From NCBI GenBank assembly GCA_015655125.1, contig JAATFP010000040.1, positions 1 to 64,000 on the forward strand: DNA of 64,000 nt. Reading direction: 5' to 3'. The notes under the pieces were generated by a model. That model searched no databases. It saw only the letters and a list, made by a program, of their open reading frames with translations, and had not been told where the DNA came from. Origin of the DNA: Chitinophagales bacterium. Lineage in GTDB: Bacteria; Bacteroidota; Bacteroidia; Chitinophagales; Chitinophagaceae. Shown here piece after piece: positions 1 to 7,987 of the stretch. Within the stretch, counting starts at the first letter, position 1. Every line of letters begins with the position of its first letter. A program made the position numbers and the translations under genes.

Positions 1-2
1 AT

Positions 3-3000
3 ACCGGTAATGTGCAGGGGATCGCTAAAGCCAACCGCTCTATCAGCCCGGTAGCGGCATTTTGGTTTACCGGCAAAGCCAACCAGGTTACAGGCGATTG
101 CATCAATCCAGCCCTCAGCACTTCAGCTGATGGAAAAGTGGTGATCTGCGACCTCGCTTCCAATACGCTTACACTCACTCCCACATTGTCGTTCGGGGTT
201 ACCAACAGCACCAGCGTTAGCACTACCGGCGGAAAACTCGATATTCGAAATGGGCAATTCATAGAAACCCTTACTTCATATATTTTTGGGTCCGATGGCA
301 CATTGTATATGTCTCCCGGAACTTTGTATAAGATAGTTAAAGGAAATTCTACGGCTGCCGCGAGCAATACATCGGGCGAATATATTCCGCGGATGTCTGG
401 TACAGGGCCATTCCCTTATTTGCTGACCGGTGGTACGATCGAACTCGCCGGGTCGGGGAGCAGCAACGCGTTTCAAACATTGCGCGGATCTACGTTATGG
501 AACTATGTGAACGTAAAATATAGCGGAGCGAACACGTTTGGCGCGGATTATAAAAATCTAAGCGCTCAGGCAAACGTTGATAGTACGCTTACAGTTACCA
601 ACAATACTGTCCTGGATTGCCGTATTCTCAATGGAGATGCTGTATCATTTGTGGGCAATGGCAGCATTACAATGAACAGCGGAAGATTAAGGATGCGAAA
701 TACCAGTTCGGCCCAGCCACAGTTGCAGGGAACAAACACTGCTTATGCAATTACGGATGGAGTGGTGGAATTCTATAATACCGGCACAATAGGCCTGGAG
801 ACTGTCCGGGGCACTGATGGAAATTCCAACCCGATTCTTTATAAAAATATCGAAATTACCGGCGATAAGGTTGGAAACAGTAATGCCAACATAACATTGC
901 GCGACCTTGGAACTTTCACGGTAAAATCTACCGGTGTTTTCGAAATATCGGATCATTCTATCACCGGACCTGTCGGAACGCAGGTTGTGACCGTAGAAAA
1001 TGGCGGCATTTTTAAAACAGGAAATAACGAAGGGTTTCACGGATTTACGCCGACGTCTTCCAATAGTTCTTCGGTACATCCTAATATAGAAACCATCACG
1101 TTAGCAGCTGGAAGTACCGTTGATTATATGCGAACCGGGGATCAGCCTATCACTAATGTGCCTGCGCTTGTATATCAACATCTTAAAATTTCTACGAGTG
1201 GAAACAAGATTGCACCTTCCACAACGCTGGAAATCAGAGGTAATCTTACAGGAAGCGGAACTGCAGATTTTGTGCACAACAATGGTGCAGTATTCATGAG
1301 CGGCACAGCTGGCCAATCCTATACTGCGGCGGCCGGCCATGAATTCGAATTCTATGATCTTACAAATGGCAGTACGCTTGCCGGTGGCGGCCTCTCTGTC
1401 AATAGCGGACTTGGGATAGTACACAATCTGCTGCTAAACGCCGGATCAAAGGTAAATCTTGCCACCGGTGACATTTCTATCAGGTCCACAATTAACAGGA
1501 CGGCATCCGTGCGTGTTATCCCAAGCGAACCAGGCATCATTCAATATGGTACCGGGCGATTCATCGTTGAACGTTTCGTGAACACCGGCGGTACACACGG
1601 TAAAAGCTGGCAGTTCCTTTCAACGCCCGCAAAAGGGGAAACGGTTTTTAGTACGTGGCAGGAAAATGGTTCGATAACTCCCGGAAAAGGAACATGGATC
1701 ACGAGTCCGACTGGAACCGGTTTCGACAATACTTCTCTTACACCATCCATCAAAGCGTATGATGTTAATACCAACGATTGGAAAGGTAAGCTCAGTACGA
1801 ACGATGGCTCAACCGGATTGCTCGAAGAACCGCAGGGTTACATGCTTTTCGTACGTGGAGACAGAACAGTACAGACAGCCACCGCAACGGCTAATTCGAC
1901 CACCATCCGCAGTCGTGGTAAGATATATGCACCGGGAGCCGAAGCGCCTGGTTCACTTACCGCGCCGGCAGGAAATGTAATTTCGGTGGGTAATCCATAT
2001 GCATCTGCTATTAAACTCGATAGTGTTGTAAAATACTCCGCCAATATTGAATCTAACTTTTATATATGGGATCCGTCGCTCGCGGGAAGTTACAGCGTAG
2101 GCGGTTATCAGACCGTTGCCGGCGCTACTTTGTATGAAATAACTCCCGGAAATACGCCTATATACACCGGCACACATTACCCGTCGATCCAATCCGGTCA
2201 GGCATTTTTTGCCAGATCCTTACCAACAGATGCCGGTACCGTAAACTTTATTGAAAATGTAAAGGATACAGGCAGTCTTCTTGTGAATCGTGGCGGCAAT
2301 CCGGCAGATGACTTGAAAATGATCAGTTCTCTCTTATATACAAGAGAAGGTAACATAGCCGATGGCAACAGGGTTGTGTTCGACAACCGCTATCGTAACG
2401 AGGTAGATGCAAACGATGCCAAGAAAGTTGTCAATGCCGGGGAAAATTTCGGGCTCATACGTAATGGACGCGTGCTGGCGGTAGAAGCGCGCGGTGACAT
2501 TTCCGCAAGCGATACCATATTTTATAACATGAGCAACCTGAGGCAGGCAAACTATGTGCTTGTACTGGCTATGCGAAATATTAATCGTCCTGGTCTGGTA
2601 GCAGAACTTGTTGACCACTTTGCAAATGTTCGTATTCCTGTAAGTCTCTCCGATTCGAATTTTATCAACGTTACGGTTACTGCTGAAGCTGCCAGTAAAT
2701 CTGCCAACAGGTTCATGCTGGTGTTCAAACCTGTTGCCGTATTACCGGTTACGATCACATCCACCACTGCAATACGCAATACAGACAATACTGTTGCTGT
2801 AAATTGGGAGGTTGAAAATGAGCTGAATATCTCCGGATATACAGTGGAACGCAGTGCCGACGGTATTCATTTTTCTGGAATAGGAACAGTCACTGCTACG
2901 GGAGGTACCAGCTACACGTACATCGATCTGAGTCCACTTGCCGGAGATAACTATTATCGGATCCAGGTGAAGGAAAACAGCGGCGATATACAATATAGTA

Positions 3001-3290
3001 ACATTGTAAAAGTAGGCGCGCTTACTACATCTCCTTCTGTAATCGTATATCCAAATCCAGTTGTAAATAAGACCATCAGGTTGCAGTTCAATAATCAACC
3101 GGTTGGGAATTACCAGCTGTTACTCACTAATGCGGTGGGCCAGGTTATTTACAGGGGCGAAGCGACAGTTGCATCAGGCAATTTTACAAAAAATATTGTC
3201 CTTGGTAAAGCGGCCCCCGCCGGCACGTACCAATTGCAAATATGGCACACAAGGATTGCCATCGGTACAATTTCAGTTGTTGTGGAATAA
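3..3290 (+). CDS. T9SS type A sorted surface protein, 5' partial
   Basis: The frame is open to the left window edge, so the start is outside; the first possible start inside is GTG at 12, but codons before it are also open. About 1095 residues are visible. Most of it is Gly/Thr/Asn/Ser-rich beta-strand sequence typical of secreted filament or adhesin proteins. Near residues 925-1000 (counting from the GTG) there is a fibronectin-III-like stretch (VNWEVENE ... GYTVERSADG ... NYYRIQV). The last ~85 residues form a type A T9SS C-terminal domain: it opens with VYPNPV, has the NAVGQVIYRG strand and ends in PAGTYQLQI plus a final strand. The protein should be exported by Sec, then crossed through the type IX system and anchored at the cell surface. 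No catalytic motif is recognised. A 51-bp palindrome starts 15 bp after the stop. Confidence 0.85.
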   Translation, partial: TGNVQGIAKANRSISPVAAFWFTGKANQVTGDCINPALSTSADGKVVICDLASNTLTLTPTLSFGVTNSTSVSTTGGKLDIRNGQFIETLTSYIFGSDGTLYMSPGTLYKIVKGNSTAAASNTSGEYIPRMSGTGPFPYLLTGGTIELAGSGSSNAFQTLRGSTLWNYVNVKYSGANTFGADYKNLSAQANVDSTLTVTNNTVLDCRILNGDAVSFVGNGSITMNSGRLRMRNTSSAQPQLQGTNTAYAITDGVVEFYNTGTIGLETVRGTDGNSNPILYKNIEITGDKVGNSNANITLRDLGTFTVKSTGVFEISDHSITGPVGTQVVTVENGGIFKTGNNEGFHGFTPTSSNSSSVHPNIETITLAAGSTVDYMRTGDQPITNVPALVYQHLKISTSGNKIAPSTTLEIRGNLTGSGTADFVHNNGAVFMSGTAGQSYTAAAGHEFEFYDLTNGSTLAGGGLSVNSGLGIVHNLLLNAGSKVNLATGDISIRSTINRTASVRVIPSEPGIIQYGTGRFIVERFVNTGGTHGKSWQFLSTPAKGETVFSTWQENGSITPGKGTWITSPTGTGFDNTSLTPSIKAYDVNTNDWKGKLSTNDGSTGLLEEPQGYMLFVRGDRTVQTATATANSTTIRSRGKIYAPGAEAPGSLTAPAGNVISVGNPYASAIKLDSVVKYSANIESNFYIWDPSLAGSYSVGGYQTVAGATLYEITPGNTPIYTGTHYPSIQSGQAFFARSLPTDAGTVNFIENVKDTGSLLVNRGGNPADDLKMISSLLYTREGNIADGNRVVFDNRYRNEVDANDAKKVVNAGENFGLIRNGRVLAVEARGDISASDTIFYNMSNLRQANYVLVLAMRNINRPGLVAELVDHFANVRIPVSLSDSNFINVTVTAEAASKSANRFMLVFKPVAVLPVTITSTTAIRNTDNTVAVNWEVENELNISGYTVERSADGIHFSGIGTVTATGGTSYTYIDLSPLAGDNYYRIQVKENSGDIQYSNIVKVGALTTSPSVIVYPNPVVNKTIRLQFNNQPVGNYQLLLTNAVGQVIYRGEATVASGNFTKNIVLGKAAPAGTYQLQIWHTRIAIGTISVVVE

Positions 3291-3305
3291 AATATACTCA
3301 CCGGA

Positions 3306-3356
3306 GGTTATCATTGGAACGAATCAGGCAATGCCTGATTCGTTCCAATGATAACC
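3306..3356. repeat. 51-bp perfect palindrome (25-bp arms)
   Basis: Arms 3306-3330 and 3332-3356 are exact reverse complements around a single A at 3331. The element directly follows the T9SS gene. No T-run follows on the + strand, so it is not a classic intrinsic terminator. It could be a strong RNA hairpin protecting the 3' end, a bidirectional terminator, or a dispersed palindromic repeat. Confidence 0.9.
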
Positions 3357-3577
3357 AAAATCTGGTATATCAACCCTTTTGTATATAATTTTTTCTGGAT
3401 CGCGGCGTTTGTAATGTGAAGAAAAAAGGAGCAAAGGTTTATCAAATTTGCCGTATTTTGTTTTTTTTTAGATATTTTTACACGAATATCAGGATTTGAC
3501 AGTGAGATGATCGCGCGATTGGGCATGATCAAATTTTGATTTTTTTATATTGATAAGCATGATATACCAACAATGCT
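3357..3577. other. AT-rich non-coding spacer
   Basis: Together with the palindrome and the promoter box this fills the 313-bp gap 3291-3603. It is AT-rich with a T9 run near 3462-3470, and no convincing reading frame is seen on either strand. A perfect 8-bp inverted repeat lies at its right end. Confidence 0.6.
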
Positions 3578-3585
3578 TATTTTTG
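3553..3585 (+). promoter_or_regulatory. Candidate promoter and operator of the PID-CTERM peptide
   Basis: TATTTTTG at 3578-3585 matches the Bacteroidota -7 box TANNTTTG, 19 nt before the ATG at 3604. A perfect inverted repeat, ATAAGCAT at 3553-3560 and ATGCTTAT at 3573-3580, overlaps the box, which is where a repressor or activator dyad would sit. No good -33 box at the usual 19-nt spacing is seen. Confidence 0.4.
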
Positions 3586-3603
3586 TTTAAACAGTATTAT
3601 TGA

Positions 3604-3801
3604 ATGAAAAAAAATATGAAATTTAAATCGTTGATTATTACGCTTGTAGTCGGTATGTTCCTTTGTTTAAGCATATCAGCTACCGCACAAGATCCACCGG
3701 ATCCATGCACTGATCCGGAAATACCTTGTCCGATCGATGGCGGCCTTTCATTATTGATTGCTGCAGGCATAGGTATCGGTGCAAAGAAAGCGTACAATTA
3801 A
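3604..3801 (+). CDS. Short secreted peptide with PID-CTERM-like sorting signal
   Basis: 65 residues in three parts. Residues 1-29 are a Sec signal peptide (Lys-rich start, hydrophobic core, cleavage likely after SATAQ). Residues 30-42 are a tiny Asp/Pro-rich linker with Cys35 and Cys42. Residues 43-65 are a tail made of P-I-D-G-G, a 13-residue hydrophobic helix and Lys61-Lys62. This motif-helix-basic layout is the hallmark of exosortase/archaeosortase substrates; the P-I-D-G-G form matches the class I know as PID-CTERM (from memory, to be confirmed by HMM). An exosortase gene lies 30 kb downstream in the same locus. ATG 3604 is used; ATG 3616 is an alternative in frame. It has its own promoter candidate and its own terminator, so it is probably made separately from the wza operon and possibly in large amounts. 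It has no room for an enzymatic domain. Confidence 0.8.
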   Translation: MKKNMKFKSLIITLVVGMFLCLSISATAQDPPDPCTDPEIPCPIDGGLSLLIAAGIGIGAKKAYN

Positions 3802-3852
3802 CGCAAAAAAAATAAAACCATCAGCCTTTAGTCAGCTGATACGAGTATATTT

Positions 3853-3879
3853 AAAAAGGCAACTACGGTTGCCTTTTTT
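3853..3879 (+). terminator. Intrinsic terminator after the PID-CTERM peptide
   Basis: Stem 3853-3863 pairs with 3868-3878 around a TACG tetraloop. The core is GGCAAC/GTTGCC and the 3' arm merges into a run of seven T. It separates the peptide gene from wza. Confidence 0.85.
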
Positions 3880-3957
3880 ATTACATAGCCATAAGATATA
3901 GGTTTTAAAACTTACCACCTGAGTGTTAACATCTGCCTCTGATTTTCAAAAACTTGC

Positions 3958-4015
3958 GTAGTATCCCTACTACAAAATTTAGGTTTCGGTTTTACGATAA
4001 TTTTTACGATTTTTG
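3958..4015 (+). promoter_or_regulatory. Candidate promoter of the polysaccharide operon with upstream dyad
   Basis: TTCG at 3985-3988 and GATTTTTG at 4008-4015 are separated by exactly 19 nt, each one base off the Bacteroidota -33/-7 pair TTTG-N19-TANNTTTG. A hairpin-forming dyad, GTAGTA (3958-3963) and TACTAC (3968-3973), lies just upstream where an activator could bind. A 9-bp direct repeat TTTTACGAT occurs at 3990-3998 and 4002-4010. Expected transcript start is near 4022. Confidence 0.4.
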
Positions 4016-4051
4016 CAGACGTTTCATTTTGAGTAACCATCCGCACAAATA

Positions 4052-4870
4052 ATGCATAACAACCTTTTTTCTTCCCTGGCTTCCAATTCCCGGTATTTAC
4101 GATTCGTGTTTATATTTATTTCGACCGGATTTTTATTCACATCCTGCCTTACAGCTAAAAATACATATTATTTCAAATCGATAAAAAGGGATACAACCAT
4201 TACGAATTTCGTAACGAGCGACCTTGAAACGAAAATTGCACCCGGCGACAACATAAGCATTGTCGTTACAAGTTTAAGTAAAGACGAGGACATTATTTTT
4301 AACCAGGCTGCAGGTGAAGTGAGCGATATTGCCGGACTCGTTGCCGGTACACCTGGTTTTTTGGTTCGCCCCAATGGAACCGTTCTGCTGCATCGCCTTG
4401 GCGATACAAAAGCTGCGGGTTTTACGAGAAAGGAATTTGCACTTCAATTGCAAAAGGATCTTCTTCCCTACATGAAAGACCCAATAGTGAACGTTAACTA
4501 CATTAACCATAAGGTAACGGTGCTGGGCGCCGTAAACAAGCCGCAGGTGCTTAACTTGCAGGGCGAACAACTGCCTTTGCTGGACGTATTAGTTGCAAGT
4601 GGTGATATTTCAACTGCGGGTAAACATAGCGATGTAATGATAATACGGGAAGAAGGAACCACAAAAAAAGTGAAACACCTGGATCTCGAAAATCAGTCGA
4701 TTTTTAATTCTCCATGGTATTATGTGCAAAATAATGATATCGTATACGTAGTGCCGGATAAAGAAAAAGCGGACAGGTTGGAGCGAAGGATATCTCTTCG
4801 TACGACGCTCTCATTGGTGGCTTCGTCCGTTTCCCTTCTTATCATCATTATCGACAGGCTCCTTAAATAA
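4052..4870 (+). CDS. wza: Polysaccharide export lipoprotein, Wza/OPX family
   Basis: 272 residues. A lipobox-like FTSC ends at Cys32, so the mature protein is probably lipidated. Residues ~45-160 match the poly_export domain (DLETKIAPGDNISIVV), followed by an SLBB-type domain (VTVLGAVNKPQVLNL ... LLDVLVASGDIS). A C-terminal hydrophobic helix (~248-268) ends in a basic patch. The family forms the periplasm/outer-membrane channel for group 1-like capsule and EPS. It is first in the operon, 13 bp before the BY-kinase with which it normally works. It is shorter than E. coli Wza (~380), as usual for Bacteroidota. Confidence 0.93.
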   Translation: MHNNLFSSLASNSRYLRFVFIFISTGFLFTSCLTAKNTYYFKSIKRDTTITNFVTSDLETKIAPGDNISIVVTSLSKDEDIIFNQAAGEVSDIAGLVAGTPGFLVRPNGTVLLHRLGDTKAAGFTRKEFALQLQKDLLPYMKDPIVNVNYINHKVTVLGAVNKPQVLNLQGEQLPLLDVLVASGDISTAGKHSDVMIIREEGTTKKVKHLDLENQSIFNSPWYYVQNNDIVYVVPDKEKADRLERRISLRTTLSLVASSVSLLIIIIDRLLK

Positions 4871-4883
4871 ACTGTGGCAACTC

Positions 4884-7313
4884 ATGAGTGAAGAACAATT
4901 TTTTAGCGAAAAGCCTCAGGCAAATATCATCCGGCAGGTTGTGAACAGGTACCTTCCTTATTGGCCTGTTTTTTTTCTTCTGACCCTCATTGCATTCTCC
5001 ATCGCTTTCGTATACCTGCGTTCGCAAACCAAAATGTACGTAGCTACTGCAAAAGTATTACTGAAAGATCCGCAGAAAGGATCCGACAGTAAAGTGCTGG
5101 ATGCCCTTAACATTTTTAATGAGAAAAAAATTGTAGACAATGAGATCATCGTTTTAAAAAGTTCTTCGCTGATGCAGGAAGTGGTGAAGTCGCTTAACCT
5201 GTATACCAGTATCTATAATAAAGGGAATGTACAGACCGAAGAATTGTACAAGGCAAATTCACCCGTTGTTTTTGAAGCGGTAAATAAAGACAGTATTGTA
5301 GCCGGCGGCAGATTTGAGTTCGATATCGATTGGAAAAAAGGATATGTACTTATCAAAAATCAACGTATTCCTTTTGGTGGAATTTTTTCTCATAACAGGA
5401 CCGATTACATTATTCATGTAAATCCGCAATACAATAAAAGCGCTACCGGCAAGGATTACTTCGTCGTGTTCAATTCCGTATCGTCAGCAGCATATTCCAT
5501 CGTTTCGTCTTTGAAGGCAACACCATTGTCTTATCAGTCAACCGTGCTGGATGTGAACATCCAAACGCCCGTACCCACGAAAGGGCAGGATGTATTGAAT
5601 AAATTATTTGAAGTTTATAACACTGCAGGTATCAAGGACAAGAATCAGATTGCCACAAAAACGATCGACTTCATCGAAGAACGTCTCAATACTGTAAGCG
5701 GTCAGTTAGATAGTGTTGAAAGAAATATCCAGAATTACAAATCAAAAGAAGGTATCACCGATCTTACATCGCAGGCCGCGCTTTATTTTAATAACGTAAA
5801 AGAATACGATAAACAGAAGGCCGAAGTTGAGCTGCGCCTGCAGGTGCTGAACAACCTCGAAAGCTATGTACACCGTAAACGTGGCGAGCCACTCACCGGA
5901 ACAGTGCCTTCACTGGAGCTGGTCTCCGATCCGATATTGTCGTCTTTGCTGAGCCAACTTTACACCGCCGAATTTGAGGCCAAGCAGGCCTTAAGCATCA
6001 GCGGGGAAAAAAGTAATGCAGTTGTGCTGGCAGATGAAAAAATTGAAAAACTTAAAAGCAACCTTTCAGATAACATCGTCAACATCCGTAAAACCCTGAA
6101 TACGGAAAGAGTGAATGCCGAACAGAATATCGCCTTGAGCAACGACCTGCTCAGGCAAGTGCCTTTTAAAGAACGTGGCTTGCTCGAGATCAGTCGCCAG
6201 CAATCCATCAAGAACAATATTTATTCTTTCCTCTTACAAAAACGTGAAGAAACTGCACTTTCATCTGCCGCTACATCTGATGACCTTCGCGTACTTGAAA
6301 GAGCTTCCTGGTATGGGCCTATAAGTCCGATCGCAAAAAATATCTACACGTCTGCGTTCGTTATCGGGCTGCTGATATTTATCTTTTTTGTGCAGATCCA
6401 GGAACAGTTTAATAACAAGATATTATTCAGAAGGGAAATAGAAGACAAGACAAAAGTGCCGGTGATTGCAGAAATCGTGCAATCGCCTACAAAAGTAAAC
6501 ATCGCAATTTCAGAAGGGAAACGCACCGTCATTGCCGAGCAGTTCCGCGCGCTAAGGACAAACCTCGGTTTCCTGGGCTTTAATGACGAACACAAAACAT
6601 TATTGGTAACGTCGAGCATTTCCGGTGAAGGGAAAAGTTTCGTTGCTACTAACCTAGCAATCAGTATAACGCTCACCGGTAAAAAAGTGGCGCTCCTGGA
6701 AATGGATCTTCGTAAACCGAAATTGAGTAAGCACCTCGGTGTTAAGAAAGATCCGGGTATATCGAGCTTTCTTGTCGGCAAAGCTACATTAGATGAGATT
6801 ACGAAGCCGACGGATTTCGCCGGACTTTCACTGGTCACTGCCGGCCCCATTCCGCCAAATCCAACAGAATTGATCGGCAAACCCGCGTTCGGTGAAATGA
6901 TCAGGATGTTGAAGGAACGCTTTGATTATATCATCATAGATTCCGCGCCGATCGGCCCGGTAACAGATGCGCAATTGCTCAACGCATATGTAGACATCAC
7001 GGTGTATGTGATTCGTCATGCGGTTACTCCTTCCAACTTCCTTAATCTCGTTGAAGGACTCAACCGTGAAAAGAAATTCAGCAACATGTGCGTCGTGTTC
7101 AACGGCATCAAACCGAGGGGCGCGGCTATTTTTAACTACGGTTTTGGTGGATACGGAAACGGCTACGGATATGGTTACGGATATGGCTATGGTTACGGCT
7201 ATGGTTATGGAAAAGAAGCAGGTAGCTACTATACATCCGAGGGTGAGCAACCAGGTTTTAAGAATCTGTTTGGTGCTTTGGGAAAAATAAAGAACATTTT
7301 TAGAAGAAAATAA
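4884..7313 (+). CDS. wzc: Polysaccharide co-polymerase and tyrosine autokinase (Wzc type)
   Basis: 809 residues. Order: N-terminal Wzz domain with a membrane helix at ~28-48, long periplasmic coiled-coil/GNVR region (~260-440), second membrane helix (~484-506), then a cytoplasmic BY-kinase. Kinase motifs: Walker A SISGEGKS (~578-585), Walker A' LLEMDLRKP (~605-612) and Walker B DYIIIDSAP (681-689). The tail holds a Gly-Tyr repeat (~752-776) plus more Tyr (SYYTSEG), replacing the usual Tyr cluster that is autophosphorylated to control chain length. The partner phosphatase is the CpsB-like gene at 35767-36510 at the far end of the locus. Confidence 0.95.
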   Translation: MSEEQFFSEKPQANIIRQVVNRYLPYWPVFFLLTLIAFSIAFVYLRSQTKMYVATAKVLLKDPQKGSDSKVLDALNIFNEKKIVDNEIIVLKSSSLMQEVVKSLNLYTSIYNKGNVQTEELYKANSPVVFEAVNKDSIVAGGRFEFDIDWKKGYVLIKNQRIPFGGIFSHNRTDYIIHVNPQYNKSATGKDYFVVFNSVSSAAYSIVSSLKATPLSYQSTVLDVNIQTPVPTKGQDVLNKLFEVYNTAGIKDKNQIATKTIDFIEERLNTVSGQLDSVERNIQNYKSKEGITDLTSQAALYFNNVKEYDKQKAEVELRLQVLNNLESYVHRKRGEPLTGTVPSLELVSDPILSSLLSQLYTAEFEAKQALSISGEKSNAVVLADEKIEKLKSNLSDNIVNIRKTLNTERVNAEQNIALSNDLLRQVPFKERGLLEISRQQSIKNNIYSFLLQKREETALSSAATSDDLRVLERASWYGPISPIAKNIYTSAFVIGLLIFIFFVQIQEQFNNKILFRREIEDKTKVPVIAEIVQSPTKVNIAISEGKRTVIAEQFRALRTNLGFLGFNDEHKTLLVTSSISGEGKSFVATNLAISITLTGKKVALLEMDLRKPKLSKHLGVKKDPGISSFLVGKATLDEITKPTDFAGLSLVTAGPIPPNPTELIGKPAFGEMIRMLKERFDYIIIDSAPIGPVTDAQLLNAYVDITVYVIRHAVTPSNFLNLVEGLNREKKFSNMCVVFNGIKPRGAAIFNYGFGGYGNGYGYGYGYGYGYGYGYGKEAGSYYTSEGEQPGFKNLFGALGKIKNIFRRK

Positions 7314-7435
7314 AAGGGCAGTGCGGAAATCCGCATCCCGGCTATAATGATAACCGGAACGGCTGTTATGCCATGACAGTTTATATAACATCGCTGGCAG
7401 ATCTGCGGCCGGTTTTCCCCATTCTCTTCAGTTTT

Positions 7436-7450
7436 CACAGATCGACTGTG
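7436..7450 (+). promoter_or_regulatory. Small hairpin in the leader of the antiterminator gene
   Basis: CACAG (7436-7440) and CTGTG (7446-7450) form a 5-bp stem with a 5-nt loop in the 162-bp gap after wzc, 25 nt before the ATG. NusG paralogues of the RfaH/UpxY type load at hairpins in leader regions, so this is a possible recruitment site; the evidence is position and structure only. Confidence 0.2.
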
Positions 7451-7475
7451 ACTGAGGAGCAGCGAAGCTTTGTCC

Positions 7476-7985
7476 ATGACTGAAGATTTACAACACTGGT
7501 ACGCTGTTTACACAAGACCGCGATGGGAAAAAAAGATCGCTGCCGTGCTGGAAGCGAAAGGCATTCGGCATTATTGCCCGCTCAACAAAGTGAACCGGCA
7601 ATGGAGCGACCGTCGGAAAGTGGTGCTGGAACCATTGTTTAAGGGTTATATCTTCGTTTATATTGATGATAGAAATAAGTGGGACATCAGGAACATTGAT
7701 GGAATTTTAAATTACGTTTATTGGCTAGGTAAGCCGGCTGTGATCAGGGACAGCGATATAGATACCATCAAAAAATTCCTGCAGGAATTTGAAGAGGTGA
7801 AAGTAGTGAGTACTTCCATTTCTCCCAATGACAAAGTGCTCATCAAACAAGGTTTGCTGATGGATTATGAGGGCATCGTGATAGAAGTGGCAGGAAACAC
7901 GGCGAAAGTGAAGATCCGGGGTTTGGGAGTGGAGTTGAATGCGATCTTTAAAAAAGAAAATCTTCAACGGCTGCGCGAACTGTAA
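7476..7985 (+). CDS. UpxY/NusG-family transcription antiterminator
   Basis: 169 residues from ATG 7476; a TTG two codons upstream (7470) is possible. The N-terminal NGN domain is clear (WYAVYTRPRWEKKI ... GYIFVYID), and the C-terminal part has the KOW-like segment (DKVLIKQGLLMDYEGIVIEV). In Bacteroides, UpxY proteins bind RNA polymerase and let it read through long capsule operons. Here it sits third, after wza and wzc, and just before the long glycosyltransferase block, where it could keep a ~25-kb transcript from ending early. The chromosomal housekeeping nusG would be elsewhere, next to secE/rplK. Confidence 0.88.
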   Translation: MTEDLQHWYAVYTRPRWEKKIAAVLEAKGIRHYCPLNKVNRQWSDRRKVVLEPLFKGYIFVYIDDRNKWDIRNIDGILNYVYWLGKPAVIRDSDIDTIKKFLQEFEEVKVVSTSISPNDKVLIKQGLLMDYEGIVIEVAGNTAKVKIRGLGVELNAIFKKENLQRLREL

Positions 7986-7987
7986 GA

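Noticed and set aside
6344-6880. 178-codon minus frame inside wzc
   Set aside because: Antisense to the intact BY-kinase domain; composition mirrors it.
7018-7290. 90-codon + frame over the wzc tail
   Set aside because: It is another frame of the Gly-Tyr repeat and has no family features.
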